43,109 nucleotides of DNA, taken from the NCBI GenBank assembly GCA_902633655.1, contig CACPHA010000007.1:1-43109 (forward strand). Direction: 5' to 3'. Shown one piece after another: positions 9,166-18,047 of the stretch. The notes beneath the pieces were generated by a model, which was not told the DNA's origin, searched no databases, and saw only the letters and a list, made by a program, of their open reading frames with translations. A program made the translations under genes and the position numbers. How positions within the stretch are numbered: the first letter of the stretch is position 1; each line of letters begins with the position of its first letter. This stretch comes from Paracoccaceae bacterium. GTDB taxonomy: Bacteria; Pseudomonadota; Alphaproteobacteria; Rhodobacterales; Rhodobacteraceae.

Positions 9166-9637
9166 AGTCAGTTCCTTAAAATTTATCTGTTTCAAACGTT
9201 ACCTTTTAATAGCACAAAGTTAGGAAACAAATTGGTGTATTATTTATTCATTACGTTATCTTTTTTAAGACGATAGTAATTTTTTTGAAATTTGCACTCC
9301 TGATATGAAATAAAATTTTTGAATAGGATCTTTAAAAATTATGGTTTTCAATCCAGCTTTTTAAACATGCGAATAATACTTGCTATGAAAAAATTTTGGC
9401 TTTGTCCTGTTTAGTAAATTGAGCACTCTTGTTATCGTTTAGATCAATTTTTTACAATGTTGAAACTGAGGGCAAATTGGGCTCTTTTTTATTTAACTTC
9501 TAAAGCGACCTCGGCGAAGTATCACTCCATAAATTTAAAGTATCTAATCCAAGTGATAGTTTAGTTAAACACTTTCCAAAAAAGTTGTGGGTTATTAATC
9601 AAAGCATTATAGTACGAAAATAAAGGGAGGAAAGAAA
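9166..9637. other. divergent promoter region between the methyltransferase and TRAP operons
   Basis: 472 AT-rich bases with no gene. It must carry outward promoters for both operons. No clear regulator-binding palindrome was found. The only promoter-like pair noted is listed separately. Confidence 0.6.
9585..9613 (+). promoter_or_regulatory. probable promoter of the TAXI/TRAP operon
   Basis: TTGTGG (9585-9590) and TATAGT (9608-9613) are separated by 17 bases. A strong ribosome site GGGAGG follows, about 8 bases before the ATG at 9638. The -10 matches the consensus well; the -35 matches only in part. Confidence 0.45.
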
Positions 9638-10684
9638 ATGAAAAGTCTAAAATTGATAGCTACTGGCCTTGCTATATTATGTACTGGAGGAAATGCCTAT
9701 TCAGAAATTAACCTGACAGCAGAAACGGCAAGCCCCGGAGGAGCAACGCATCTATCTCCGGCACATATGACAGAAATAGCTGGAACAAGGGGGATCGCGA
9801 ATATTCAATTAGCTGACGGCCAAACGTTAACTAATTCAATCCAGAATGTAGCTGAGGGTAAAACAGATATTGCGGGAACCCCTTACATACTTCCATTTCT
9901 TATGAGTCGAGGAGTGGGGCCATATGGTTCGTTGGGTAAGGAAAAAGGAGCTGAACTTGCTGGCAATCTAAGGGCAATAAACCCTTTTACCTTGGGAATA
10001 TTTTTTCTTTATGCATACGATGCAAAGAATATAGGTGGTTGGGACGATCTTAAAGGGCGAAAAATTTATAATGGACCGCCAAGAGGAGGAGCGCTTACAA
10101 ATGCCCGGAGTATGATTGAAATTGTTGCCGGGCTTAAAGATGGTGAAGATTATGAAGGTTTGCAGATTAACTGGGGTCAACAAGTTACTTTGGTAACAAG
10201 TGGTGAGCCCGATGCAATGGTTCTGCCAGAACTATTTCCTGGTGCGAACCTTACTTCCAGCACTGCTGCTGGTAAAATGACTGGGTGGTCGATGCCAAAA
10301 GCTGCCTACGAAAGTGATACAATGCAGAAATATATGCAGGCTCCCGGAAGCGCACCATTCACGACAGGCCTTGCAGAACTGCAGGCAACAATGGGCAATG
10401 AATGGACTTTTGTATCCGAGGACGACACCTTTAGGGCGTTTGCTACAATTGGTGGGAACGTTGTGCATAAAGATATGGATGAGCAATTGGTTTATGATCT
10501 TGTCGCAGCTTACGTTGACACGCTCGATGCGCTGAAGTCCAAGGCTCCCTTTGGTGATACTGTCGGCTTTGACGCACCCATGCAGGGTATGTGTGGCGCG
10601 AATCCGATTAAGTATCATCCTGGTGCTGCGCGAGCATGGATGGACGCAGGGTATAAGATAGATGATTGTGCGTTGGCTAAATGA
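9638..10684 (+). CDS. TAXI-family TRAP transporter periplasmic solute receptor
   Basis: 348 aa. A signal peptide (MKSLKLIATGLAILCTGG, with cleavage likely near residues 20-23) leads into a two-lobed binding protein that matches the TAXI family (SPGGATHL; LADGQTLTNSIQNVAEGKTD; TIGGNVVHKD). The protein binds a small, usually carboxylate, solute in the periplasm and delivers it to the fused permease encoded next. The ribosome site is strong. A perfect 11-bp hairpin lies just after the stop and may raise the receptor-to-permease ratio. The ligand is unknown. The operon partners (sulfatase, amidohydrolase) suggest a sulfated or amide-bearing organic acid. Confidence 0.88.
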   Translation: MKSLKLIATGLAILCTGGNAYSEINLTAETASPGGATHLSPAHMTEIAGTRGIANIQLADGQTLTNSIQNVAEGKTDIAGTPYILPFLMSRGVGPYGSLGKEKGAELAGNLRAINPFTLGIFFLYAYDAKNIGGWDDLKGRKIYNGPPRGGALTNARSMIEIVAGLKDGEDYEGLQINWGQQVTLVTSGEPDAMVLPELFPGANLTSSTAAGKMTGWSMPKAAYESDTMQKYMQAPGSAPFTTGLAELQATMGNEWTFVSEDDTFRAFATIGGNVVHKDMDEQLVYDLVAAYVDTLDALKSKAPFGDTVGFDAPMQGMCGANPIKYHPGAARAWMDAGYKIDDCALAK

Positions 10685-10689
10685 GACAA

Positions 10690-10732
10690 TAAAGAGATAG
10701 GAGGTCTCGGAAATGTGCCATCTATCTCTTTA
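10690..10732 (+). promoter_or_regulatory. intercistronic hairpin between TAXI receptor and permease
   Basis: TAAAGAGATAG (10690-10700) pairs perfectly with CTATCTCTTTA (10722-10732): 11 bp with a 21-base loop. The loop holds a strong ribosome site (AGGAGG 10699-10704, partly in the stem) and an ATG (10713). No T-run follows, so it is more likely an mRNA-stabilising or translation-limiting structure than a terminator. Confidence 0.6.
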
Positions 10733-10733
10733 A
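10713..10733 (+). CDS. possible six-codon leader peptide before the TRAP permease
   Basis: AGGAGG sits 8 bases before ATG 10713, which opens the frame M-C-H-L-S-L-stop. The stop is 19 bases before the permease ATG (10753), which itself lacks a ribosome site, so re-initiation or coupling is possible. The mini-frame's first 14 bases match the permease start at 12 of 14 positions, which suggests a local duplication. No peptide evidence exists. Confidence 0.3.
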   Translation: MCHLSL

Positions 10734-10752
10734 ATATTTGCAGCGAAATTTA

Positions 10753-13092
10753 ATGTCCCATCTTTCAAATAGTGAAGCTAACGACCCGGAGTTTCCAAAC
10801 CGATTGGTTTATTTGCTGGCACTTATTTTCGTTGCTCTAGGTGTTATAAATAGCACCCCCCTTATTCCAGGTTGGGATGAGGTCTGGCGCGGCGTAACTG
10901 GTATAGATCGTTTCAAAATACGTTCGTTTCCTACTGAGTGGTTTTATCCAATCGTATTCACTTTGATGATGGTTTTGGTGACCCTCAAGCACTCCATGTG
11001 GCGGTCCTGGCGTAGGACCAATAAAGCTTGGCTTGGCGCATCCATGGACAGTGCTCTGGTTCTATCAGCGCTATCAGTTTCTATAACCTATTTAGTTGAG
11101 ATTGACAGTGTATGTCTAATTGATCTTGTGAATGGTGAAAGAGCGAGAATAAAGGCTGAGACTCTTCAAGCAGAAATTGAATTCGCTGAAACGATGGGAT
11201 TACCGAAACCCGACACTGTTGATGATCCAAAATGCGTCAACACAACGGGAGTTTGGTTAGTGGCAATCATGGGAGGTGCAATACTTGTTTTTCTTGGCTA
11301 TAACATTAAAGTATGGGGTTTCCCACTTGTTGCAATCTCATTCGCGATCGCGGCTTATACGATGTTTACGGTCTTAGTATGGTACTTTCACGGTCCCAAC
11401 GACATAAACAAGTATTTAATGACTAAGCTGGGTGGAGAACCGCGAACCTTCCTTGATGGTGTTCCAAATGTACATGATGCATTGGTAAATAATGCATCTG
11501 GGTTCTTAGGCCGTTTTATGCACGTGATTATGAATATTGTTTTTCCTTACATCATATTAGGAGCGCTATTTGGAAAATCAGCAGGTGGCCGTACGTTGAT
11601 TAAATTGGCATTTCGCTGGACGCGGCATTTGCGTGGTGGGCCAGCACATGCTGCAATAGTAAGTTCTGCGATGTTTGGAACTATCTCTGGTGGACCGGTA
11701 GTAAATGTTTTATCAACTGGAGTTTTGACGATCCCGATGATGATAAAACGCGGATTTTCTCGCGTTTTTGCGGGTGGGGTGGAAGCAGCTGCTTCGTCAG
11801 GCGGTTCTATAATGCCTCCAGTAATGGGCGTAGCTGCCTTCATTCTTGCGGCTATGACCGCGGTTCCATACCGTGACGTGATAATAGCCGCAACGCTTCC
11901 AGCAATAGCTTATTTTCTATGCCTGTTCCTAAGTGCTTCGTTTCAATCACGAAAACAAGGTATAGAGGCCTTTGGGGAGTTAACCGATGAGATGCGGATC
12001 GGAGCAAGAGATGTGTTGCATCTATGTCAAATTCTACTTCCTATGATCTTGATACTTGTTTTGTTGCTCACGCCGAAAGATCAAGTTGGATGTAGTGCTT
12101 TTGCGTCTCTTTTTGGAGCTGAGTTTGTCATCCAAGATAATGGTCGATGTCTAGTCTCCTCACTGCCTTGGGTTTTTCAGATTTTTCAAAATGCAGCCGG
12201 TGACGCAGGTGCGACTGGTTGGTGGGCTGCTGCTTTGGTAACTATCCTTCTATTTCTTGATAAGGAATTCCGATTGGAGCCCCGCAAGCTTCTAGATGCC
12301 CTCGCAGAGTCAGGTATTACGATTTCAACACTTTATCTAATGTTTTTGGCTGTGACTGTAATTGACGTTTGTCTAAATTTTACCGGTCTTTCAAAATTTG
12401 TGGCAATAGATGTACTTCGCTTTTTATTATCTTTTGATCTAGGTGGAGATGGCTCAGTATTTTTTCAATTTATTGCTTTGTTTATGGCAATGTTGCTGGC
12501 TGTCCTCCTTGGCATGGGAATGCCAGCAGTTCCTGCATACGTAAATGTTGCCCTGTTAATGGGGCCACTATTGGTGGGGCTGGGAATAGCTACTTTCACG
12601 GCCCATATGTTCATCTTTTATTTTGCGGTTGCGTCAGCAATAACGCCACCGGTAGCCCTGGCTGCTTTTGCGGCCTCTACAATTACTAAAGCTGAACCAA
12701 TGGCTACGGGTCTCAGTTCAGTTAGGTCTGGGATTGTGATGTTTACCATTCCTTTTGTTTTCGCGTTCTATCCAGAGCTACTCCTAATTGATCAAGCATT
12801 GATCGATCCTACAAGCCCATCAAATGCACCTCTTCCTGGGTACGGTGAGGGCATTGATTTTTTAAGTTTGGCCTGGTTATTAGCGCGTTTGATCCTAGTA
12901 CTGTATATGGTAGCTAGTGCATTGGCCTTTCATGATAGGCATGCTTTATCTGTCATTGAAGTTGGTTTCCGATTAGTTCTTGCTGTTGGAATATTGGCCC
13001 GACCGGAGATAATCCAATACACCGCAATTATTTTTTGTTTAAGCTTGTTGGCCTGGCATCATTTTATTTCAATAAGGGAGCAACACGCGTGA
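10753..13092 (+). CDS. TRAP transporter fused permease (4TM/12TM, TAXI type)
   Basis: 779 aa from ATG 10753 (MSHLSNSEAND). An upstream in-frame TTG (10738) also lacks a ribosome site. The protein is very hydrophobic, with an N-terminal small-subunit-like set of membrane helices followed by the large DctM-like domain. The latter shows family signatures such as SGGPVVNVLSTGVLTIPMM with GGSIMPPVMGVAAF, and later LLGMGMPAVPAYVNVA. It uses an ion gradient to import the solute delivered by the TAXI receptor. A hydrophilic, cysteine-containing loop occurs at about residues 110-165. Translation may depend on the upstream leader or hairpin. It is followed 16 bp later by the sulfatase. Confidence 0.9.
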   Translation: MSHLSNSEANDPEFPNRLVYLLALIFVALGVINSTPLIPGWDEVWRGVTGIDRFKIRSFPTEWFYPIVFTLMMVLVTLKHSMWRSWRRTNKAWLGASMDSALVLSALSVSITYLVEIDSVCLIDLVNGERARIKAETLQAEIEFAETMGLPKPDTVDDPKCVNTTGVWLVAIMGGAILVFLGYNIKVWGFPLVAISFAIAAYTMFTVLVWYFHGPNDINKYLMTKLGGEPRTFLDGVPNVHDALVNNASGFLGRFMHVIMNIVFPYIILGALFGKSAGGRTLIKLAFRWTRHLRGGPAHAAIVSSAMFGTISGGPVVNVLSTGVLTIPMMIKRGFSRVFAGGVEAAASSGGSIMPPVMGVAAFILAAMTAVPYRDVIIAATLPAIAYFLCLFLSASFQSRKQGIEAFGELTDEMRIGARDVLHLCQILLPMILILVLLLTPKDQVGCSAFASLFGAEFVIQDNGRCLVSSLPWVFQIFQNAAGDAGATGWWAAALVTILLFLDKEFRLEPRKLLDALAESGITISTLYLMFLAVTVIDVCLNFTGLSKFVAIDVLRFLLSFDLGGDGSVFFQFIALFMAMLLAVLLGMGMPAVPAYVNVALLMGPLLVGLGIATFTAHMFIFYFAVASAITPPVALAAFAASTITKAEPMATGLSSVRSGIVMFTIPFVFAFYPELLLIDQALIDPTSPSNAPLPGYGEGIDFLSLAWLLARLILVLYMVASALAFHDRHALSVIEVGFRLVLAVGILARPEIIQYTAIIFCLSLLAWHHFISIREQHA

Positions 13093-13108
13093 CGCGAGTT
13101 TTATTTTC

Positions 13109-14677
13109 ATGAAAAATCGTCCAAACTTTCTCTTTTTTATAACAGATCAGCAACGGGCGGATTGGCTGGGGTGTTATGGTCATCCAGTAGTAAGAACGCC
13201 CAACATAGATCGTATTTCTGAAAATGGAACACGTTTTGAAAGGTTCTATACGGCGTCACCCGTTTGTATGCCCAATAGAGCTTCTTTGATGACTGGACGA
13301 TACCCAAGTTTGCATGGTTTGCGGTACAATGGTTGTGTTTTGCCGCAAACGGCCAATACATTTATTAACATTTTGGCAGAGGACGGCTACGACACAGCTG
13401 CAATTGGCAAAAGCCATCTGCAACCATTTTCGGCCAAGGCGCCTATGGGAAAAAGTATTGAATCTGTTAAAAACACAAAAGAAGCTTGGAATGATATTGA
13501 GCGTGTGAAAAACTATTTGGAAGAGCCATACTTTTATAAGTCAGATGACAAATTTGAAATTCAAGTGCCTTACTATGGATTTAAGCACGTAGATATGGTC
13601 ACGTCCCATGGAGACCGTTGCGGTGGACACTACAATCAATGGTTTCGTCAAATGGCACCTAATTGGGAAGCGCTGCATAATCCTCAAAACCAGCTTGCTC
13701 ATAACTTTACCTGTCCGCAAGCCTACCGAACACCTATTCCGGAGGAACTTTATCCGACGGCATATATACGTGATCGTACGATTGATTACATTAAGGGTAG
13801 AGGGGAGAAAGATTCACCATTTTTTGCGTTCGTAAGTTTTCCTGATCCCCATCATCCATTTAACCCACCAGGAAAATACTGGCATATGTATGATCCAGAC
13901 GCATTTGGAATTCCACTTCCATACGATGTTCACAAAAACCCAACGCCGCCTATGAAATGGTTGCACAAAAATTGGAAATCAGATGGTAGTGGGCAGAGCA
14001 CGCCACAAACGGCGGTGATGCTTGATGATCATCACATTAGGGAAGCGATGGCCCTTACCGCCGGTATGATTTCATTTATTGATGACGCAATTGGGACGAT
14101 AATAGATGCACTAAATGAAACGGGAAACGCCCAAAATACCGTTGTCTGTTTCAATTCTGACCACGGGGATTACCTTGGTGATTTCAACATGATCCTAAAG
14201 GGAGTACCTCAGTTTAAAAGTATAACTCGCGTACCCTTCATTTGGTTTGATCCGCAGATGCGCACGCAAGAAAAGACAAGCGCCCTTTGTTCTACGGTAG
14301 ATATTGCATCGTCAATACTTGAGCGTGCCGGTTCAAAAACCTTTAACGGAAATCAGGGCAAGAGCTTTTTGCCTGTACTCCGTGGAGAAACGCCTCTACG
14401 AGACGAAGCATTGATAGAATACAATGATAGCGGTTGTCGATTAGGTTTTCCAGAACCTGCCCGTGTTCGTTCGGTCATTACCCGCGATTGGCGTTACACT
14501 GTCTATAAGGATTGTGATTGGGGCGAACTTTATAATTTGAAGTCTGATCCTGATGAGACTGAAAATCTTTGGGATAGCAGTGCTTTTAGTTCGACTAAGT
14601 CATATTTTTCGGAACGCTTAAATCATCATCTAATCGCTCAGATGGATGAAAGCCCCTTGTCGGATCGCCTCGCTTGA
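13109..14677 (+). CDS. sulfatase-family hydrolase with formylglycine motif
   Basis: 522 aa, alkaline phosphatase superfamily. The maturation motif is C53-M-P-N-R57 (CxPxR), with Cys expected to become formylglycine. It departs from the common CxPSR by Asn in place of Ser. Metal and active-site residues are visible: D13 and Q14 (ITDQQRAD), K101/H103 (GKSHL), H248/H249 (DPHHPF), D351/H352 (NSDHGD) and K364. There is no signal peptide, so it is probably cytoplasmic and acts after TRAP import. Cytoplasmic relatives include choline sulfatase and phosphonate monoester hydrolase; the substrate cannot be fixed by eye. The stop overlaps the next gene's start (TTGA). A formylglycine-generating enzyme or anaerobic maturase is not in this window. 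Confidence 0.87.
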   Translation: MKNRPNFLFFITDQQRADWLGCYGHPVVRTPNIDRISENGTRFERFYTASPVCMPNRASLMTGRYPSLHGLRYNGCVLPQTANTFINILAEDGYDTAAIGKSHLQPFSAKAPMGKSIESVKNTKEAWNDIERVKNYLEEPYFYKSDDKFEIQVPYYGFKHVDMVTSHGDRCGGHYNQWFRQMAPNWEALHNPQNQLAHNFTCPQAYRTPIPEELYPTAYIRDRTIDYIKGRGEKDSPFFAFVSFPDPHHPFNPPGKYWHMYDPDAFGIPLPYDVHKNPTPPMKWLHKNWKSDGSGQSTPQTAVMLDDHHIREAMALTAGMISFIDDAIGTIIDALNETGNAQNTVVCFNSDHGDYLGDFNMILKGVPQFKSITRVPFIWFDPQMRTQEKTSALCSTVDIASSILERAGSKTFNGNQGKSFLPVLRGETPLRDEALIEYNDSGCRLGFPEPARVRSVITRDWRYTVYKDCDWGELYNLKSDPDETENLWDSSAFSSTKSYFSERLNHHLIAQMDESPLSDRLA

Positions 14678-16323
14678 TAAAGGCGGATCGCATATGGACT
14701 GGCTGTAATATCCTTACTCTGGATCAACACACGCCAAGGTCGCGGGCTATAGCAACGCGAAAAGGTAAGATTCTAGCGATTGGCACCACGTCAGAAATAA
14801 AAAACCTAGTAGGTCCTAAAACCAAAGAGCATAGTCTTGCTGGAAAATTGATTATGCCCGGTTTGATAGAAAGCCATACGCACGTACTGTGGGGAGCATG
14901 TCGCTCCCTCTTTGACATCTATGTGGGTTTTGAAGCGAGCCTTTCGGAGTTACTTGATGCCGTCAAGATGAAGTGTGACCAGGTCGGTCCTGACAGGGTT
15001 ATCTTTGGTGGTCCCTGGCGACCGGCTATGCGGGCGAAAATGGGCTCAAATCCAAGGAAAATTTTGGATGCAATCTCTGAACACCATACTATTGTTCTTC
15101 ACGATGCCAGCCAACATCTTATGTGGTGCAATTCCAAAGCCTTAAACCTTGCTGGCATTGTTAAAGGTTGTAATGGCATTCCGGGTGGAGTTATCGAGTT
15201 TGATCCTGCGACCGATGAGCCAAATGGCATTTTGGCTGAAACTGCAACAGCACCTGTCCGTGCGCTTGTGAAGAGATCTTTAGTAGAATTGGCATCTGCA
15301 ATTAAAGAGGCGATGCGGTATTTCAATTCGATGGGCTTCACCGGTCTTAAGGAACCGATGGCGTTCGAGGAAGAGCTCAAAACATACTACTTGGCTGACC
15401 AAAGGGGGGAACTTACAGTTCATATGGCTGCACATATTGTCCATTCGAGTCCTCTCGGAGGCTTGCCTGTTCCGTTTGATGCGATGGATGAACTTAGAAA
15501 AAAATACAGCCACGAGAACCTGCATCTCAATTTTGCAAAGATTTTCATTGATGGCGTAGCACCTGGTTTTACAGCATCTTTCTTGGAGCCGTACATGCCT
15601 GAGAGCGGATACGATGTTGCTTCACACGATCCTGATAGAACCTTGCTGATACCGCGCGACAAACTAAACAACATGCTGATCGAACTTGATGATCGTGGTT
15701 ACACTGTGAAGATGCATGCTGTTGGTGATAATGCGATACGAGCAGGACTTAATGCAATCGAAGCAGCGCGTTCAGCTAACGGTATGAGCAGACTGCGCCA
15801 TGAAATCGCGCACTGTAATTTTGTTTCGGATAAAGACTTATCTCGATTTAAATTACTTGAAGCAGTTGCTGAACTTTCTCCTAAAATGTGGTATCCAAAT
15901 CCTGGAACATCCATTCAAATATCCTTGCTTGGTAATACAAGAATGCAAAAAAATCATCGTTTGAAGGATCTACTGAAAGCGGGCGCAGAAATGATATACG
16001 GCTCGGACTGGCCCGCAGCCGCGCCTGATGCTAATCCGTGGTCTGGCCTATCCGGTATGATTACGCGTTGCAATAGTGATCCAAGTTATCCTGGAGTTTT
16101 AGCGCCACATCAAGCAATTTCACTCTTTGATGCTTTGCCGCTTTTTACTACTAACGGCGCGCGTGCTCTGGGTATGGAAGGCTTGGCTGGTAAACTGGAA
16201 CAAGGCCATTGGGCAGATTTTATAGTTCTTGACGAGGACATTTTAAAAATGCCACCCGAACAGATTGCCTTTGTCAAGCCTAAGATGACTATTTGGAAAG
16301 ACCAAATCGTTTACGAACGGTGA
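14674..16323 (+). CDS. YtcJ-like metal-dependent amidohydrolase (amidohydrolase family 3)
   Basis: 549 aa starting at TTG 14674, which overlaps the sulfatase TGA (sequence TTGA), an arrangement typical of translational coupling. An N-terminal beta-sandwich leads to the metal motif SHTH (H68, H70). Further ligands follow in KMHAVGDNA, HEIAHC and YGSDWPAA. The C-terminus ends in the usual composite-sandwich segment (GKLEQGHWADFIVLDED). These enzymes hydrolyse amide or related bonds of small molecules. Its place at the end of the TRAP-sulfatase operon suggests that it acts on the same imported compound after desulfation. The specific substrate is unknown. Confidence 0.87.
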   Translation: MIKADRIWTGCNILTLDQHTPRSRAIATRKGKILAIGTTSEIKNLVGPKTKEHSLAGKLIMPGLIESHTHVLWGACRSLFDIYVGFEASLSELLDAVKMKCDQVGPDRVIFGGPWRPAMRAKMGSNPRKILDAISEHHTIVLHDASQHLMWCNSKALNLAGIVKGCNGIPGGVIEFDPATDEPNGILAETATAPVRALVKRSLVELASAIKEAMRYFNSMGFTGLKEPMAFEEELKTYYLADQRGELTVHMAAHIVHSSPLGGLPVPFDAMDELRKKYSHENLHLNFAKIFIDGVAPGFTASFLEPYMPESGYDVASHDPDRTLLIPRDKLNNMLIELDDRGYTVKMHAVGDNAIRAGLNAIEAARSANGMSRLRHEIAHCNFVSDKDLSRFKLLEAVAELSPKMWYPNPGTSIQISLLGNTRMQKNHRLKDLLKAGAEMIYGSDWPAAAPDANPWSGLSGMITRCNSDPSYPGVLAPHQAISLFDALPLFTTNGARALGMEGLAGKLEQGHWADFIVLDEDILKMPPEQIAFVKPKMTIWKDQIVYER

Positions 16324-16354
16324 GTTTAGTTGCCGCATTAGTGTAACCCAATTC

Positions 16355-17155
16355 TCATTCGAACGTAATTTCGACGTCCCCGAATTTTCCAAAATCAGCA
16401 ACGATATGGCTGCCCGAGGGACATTCGATTGCGCGAATAAAGCTACCTGAAAGTACGATTTGGCCTGGCTCAATTTTTTGATCATATTTTGCCATTCGAC
16501 GCGCAAGCCAAATCACACTTTCGATAGGGTCATTTAAAACACCTGCCCCCAAACCCGTTTCCTCTACTTCTTGATTTCGGCTCACTATCGCTCCGATCCA
16601 CCGCAGATCATAGGCTTCGATTTTATGCTTTTCATTCCCAATAATAACGCCAGCGTTCGCTGCATTGTCGCTTATAGTATCAAAAATAGTCCTAGCCTTG
16701 CCCGTATTCGGGTCTTTGCGTTGTATGCGGGTATCAAGGATTTCCAAAGATGGTGCGACAAAATCAGTAGCCCGTATTACTTCCTCTCGGGACACAGTTT
16801 CACCCGCTAAAGTCTCTTTAAATACAAAAGCAATTTCAGCTTCAATGCGTGGCTGTATAAACTTGCATTTAGGAACATAACCTTGATGGGGAAATAACAT
16901 ATCATCAAAAAGAATGCCGCTATCTGGAATATCAATGTTTAAAGCTGATTGCATTGCTTTGGATGTTAAGCCAATTTTCCAGCCAATGATTTTTTTTCCT
17001 GCTTTGATCTTTACTGCGAGAATTTCTTTTTGAATGGCATAGGCGTCATTTATATCCATATCTGGATTAGCAAGTGACAAGAGGCTAATTTGTGATCTTT
17101 GCGCTTCTGCTGCAAGCAATGCAGTTGCAGCTTTGCGATGGTCTTCGGATCTCAT
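16355..17155 (-). CDS. hpaH: 2-oxo-hept-4-ene-1,7-dioate hydratase
   Basis: 266 aa. It belongs to the HpaH/HpcG hydratase group within the fumarylacetoacetase-like fold: GWKIGLTSKAMQ, PDSGILFDDMLF, and the metal-binding QPRIEAEIAFV with E-x-E. It adds water to 2-oxo-hept-4-ene-1,7-dioate (the HHDD step) in homoprotocatechuate catabolism. It is the last gene of a five-gene operon, and its ATG overlaps the previous gene's TGA by 4 bases. The aldolase for the next step (HpaI) does not follow. It converges on the amidohydrolase with a 31-bp gap in which no terminator was seen. Confidence 0.88.
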   Translation of the reverse strand: MRSEDHRKAATALLAAEAQRSQISLLSLANPDMDINDAYAIQKEILAVKIKAGKKIIGWKIGLTSKAMQSALNIDIPDSGILFDDMLFPHQGYVPKCKFIQPRIEAEIAFVFKETLAGETVSREEVIRATDFVAPSLEILDTRIQRKDPNTGKARTIFDTISDNAANAGVIIGNEKHKIEAYDLRWIGAIVSRNQEVEETGLGAGVLNDPIESVIWLARRMAKYDQKIEPGQIVLSGSFIRAIECPSGSHIVADFGKFGDVEITFE

Positions 17156-18012
17156 GTGTCTTCGTCCTTTACTGAATTACGAAGGACTCCAATGCCATTC
17201 ACCTCTACTTCGACTTCATCACCGGGGTTCAGATATTTTGGTGGATCAAAACGAGCACCCGCGCCAGTTGGTGTTCCAGTAATGATTATATCCCCACACT
17301 CTAGCCCCATGAAGGTAGAGATATATGCAACAATGTGGCGAACAGGAAACACCATCCTATTAAGGCTGTCTTGTTGCCTAACTTCACCATTCACTCTCGT
17401 AATGATACGCGCTTCATCCAACTGACTAGGATCCTTAAACGGAACGAGCCAGGGACCAAGTGAACCGGAGCGATCCCAATTTTTGCCTTGCGTCACATTG
17501 AATTTGGCATGACGCACCCATTCGCGAATGGTACCTTCGTTGCATATAGTTATTGCCGATATGTGGTCATAAGCGTTTTCAGGAGTAATTCGCCGTCCAG
17601 CTTTACCGATTACGACCGCAACTTCCCCCTCATAATCGAGCGTATAACTTTCAGCGGGGCGAATTAAAGGGCGGTCGTGTCCCGTAAAACTGCTTGGAAA
17701 CCTAGTGAAGAGAGACATGTATTTTGGCTGGGCGCTACTGTCCATGTATTCGGCGTTACGATCTGGAAAATTTACCCCAACACAGAGAATACGGCGGGCG
17801 TTTGGAAGTACCATTTCGTATTGGTATTTTTTATGCGTGACGTTTGTCTGGTACGCGGCCTCGGTTAGTGCGTTAAGACCACTTCCTTTAACCACATCAA
17901 ATAGTGTTGGCCATTGGGGGAAAATGTCATCCAGTGCAATTATTCCATCGTCTGTCACCGCTCCATAATGGGTTTGAGTATGACTTCTAAATGTGGCGAA
18001 TTTCACTTGCAT
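17152..18012 (-). CDS. hpaG: fumarylacetoacetate hydrolase-fold decarboxylase/isomerase (HpaG/HpcE-like)
   Basis: The start is placed at ATG 18012 (MQVKFATFRS). The frame is open 58 codons further, but that extension overlaps hpaD and is unlike the family. 286 aa. The C-terminal catalytic domain shows the metal site in TLDYEGEVAVVIGKAGR, then GSLGPWLVPF and DIIITGTPTGAGA. In this pathway the protein decarboxylates 5-oxo-pent-3-ene-1,2,5-tricarboxylate. It is a single FAH unit, not the double HpaG fusion of enterobacteria, so the separate HpaF probably supplies the isomerase step. Context makes the role likely; other FAH hydrolases look similar. Confidence 0.82.
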   Translation of the reverse strand: MQVKFATFRSHTQTHYGAVTDDGIIALDDIFPQWPTLFDVVKGSGLNALTEAAYQTNVTHKKYQYEMVLPNARRILCVGVNFPDRNAEYMDSSAQPKYMSLFTRFPSSFTGHDRPLIRPAESYTLDYEGEVAVVIGKAGRRITPENAYDHISAITICNEGTIREWVRHAKFNVTQGKNWDRSGSLGPWLVPFKDPSQLDEARIITRVNGEVRQQDSLNRMVFPVRHIVAYISTFMGLECGDIIITGTPTGAGARFDPPKYLNPGDEVEVEVNGIGVLRNSVKDEDT

Positions 18013-18047
18013 TTCTCTCAAGTCCGTTTTTGAATATGTCAAATTTT

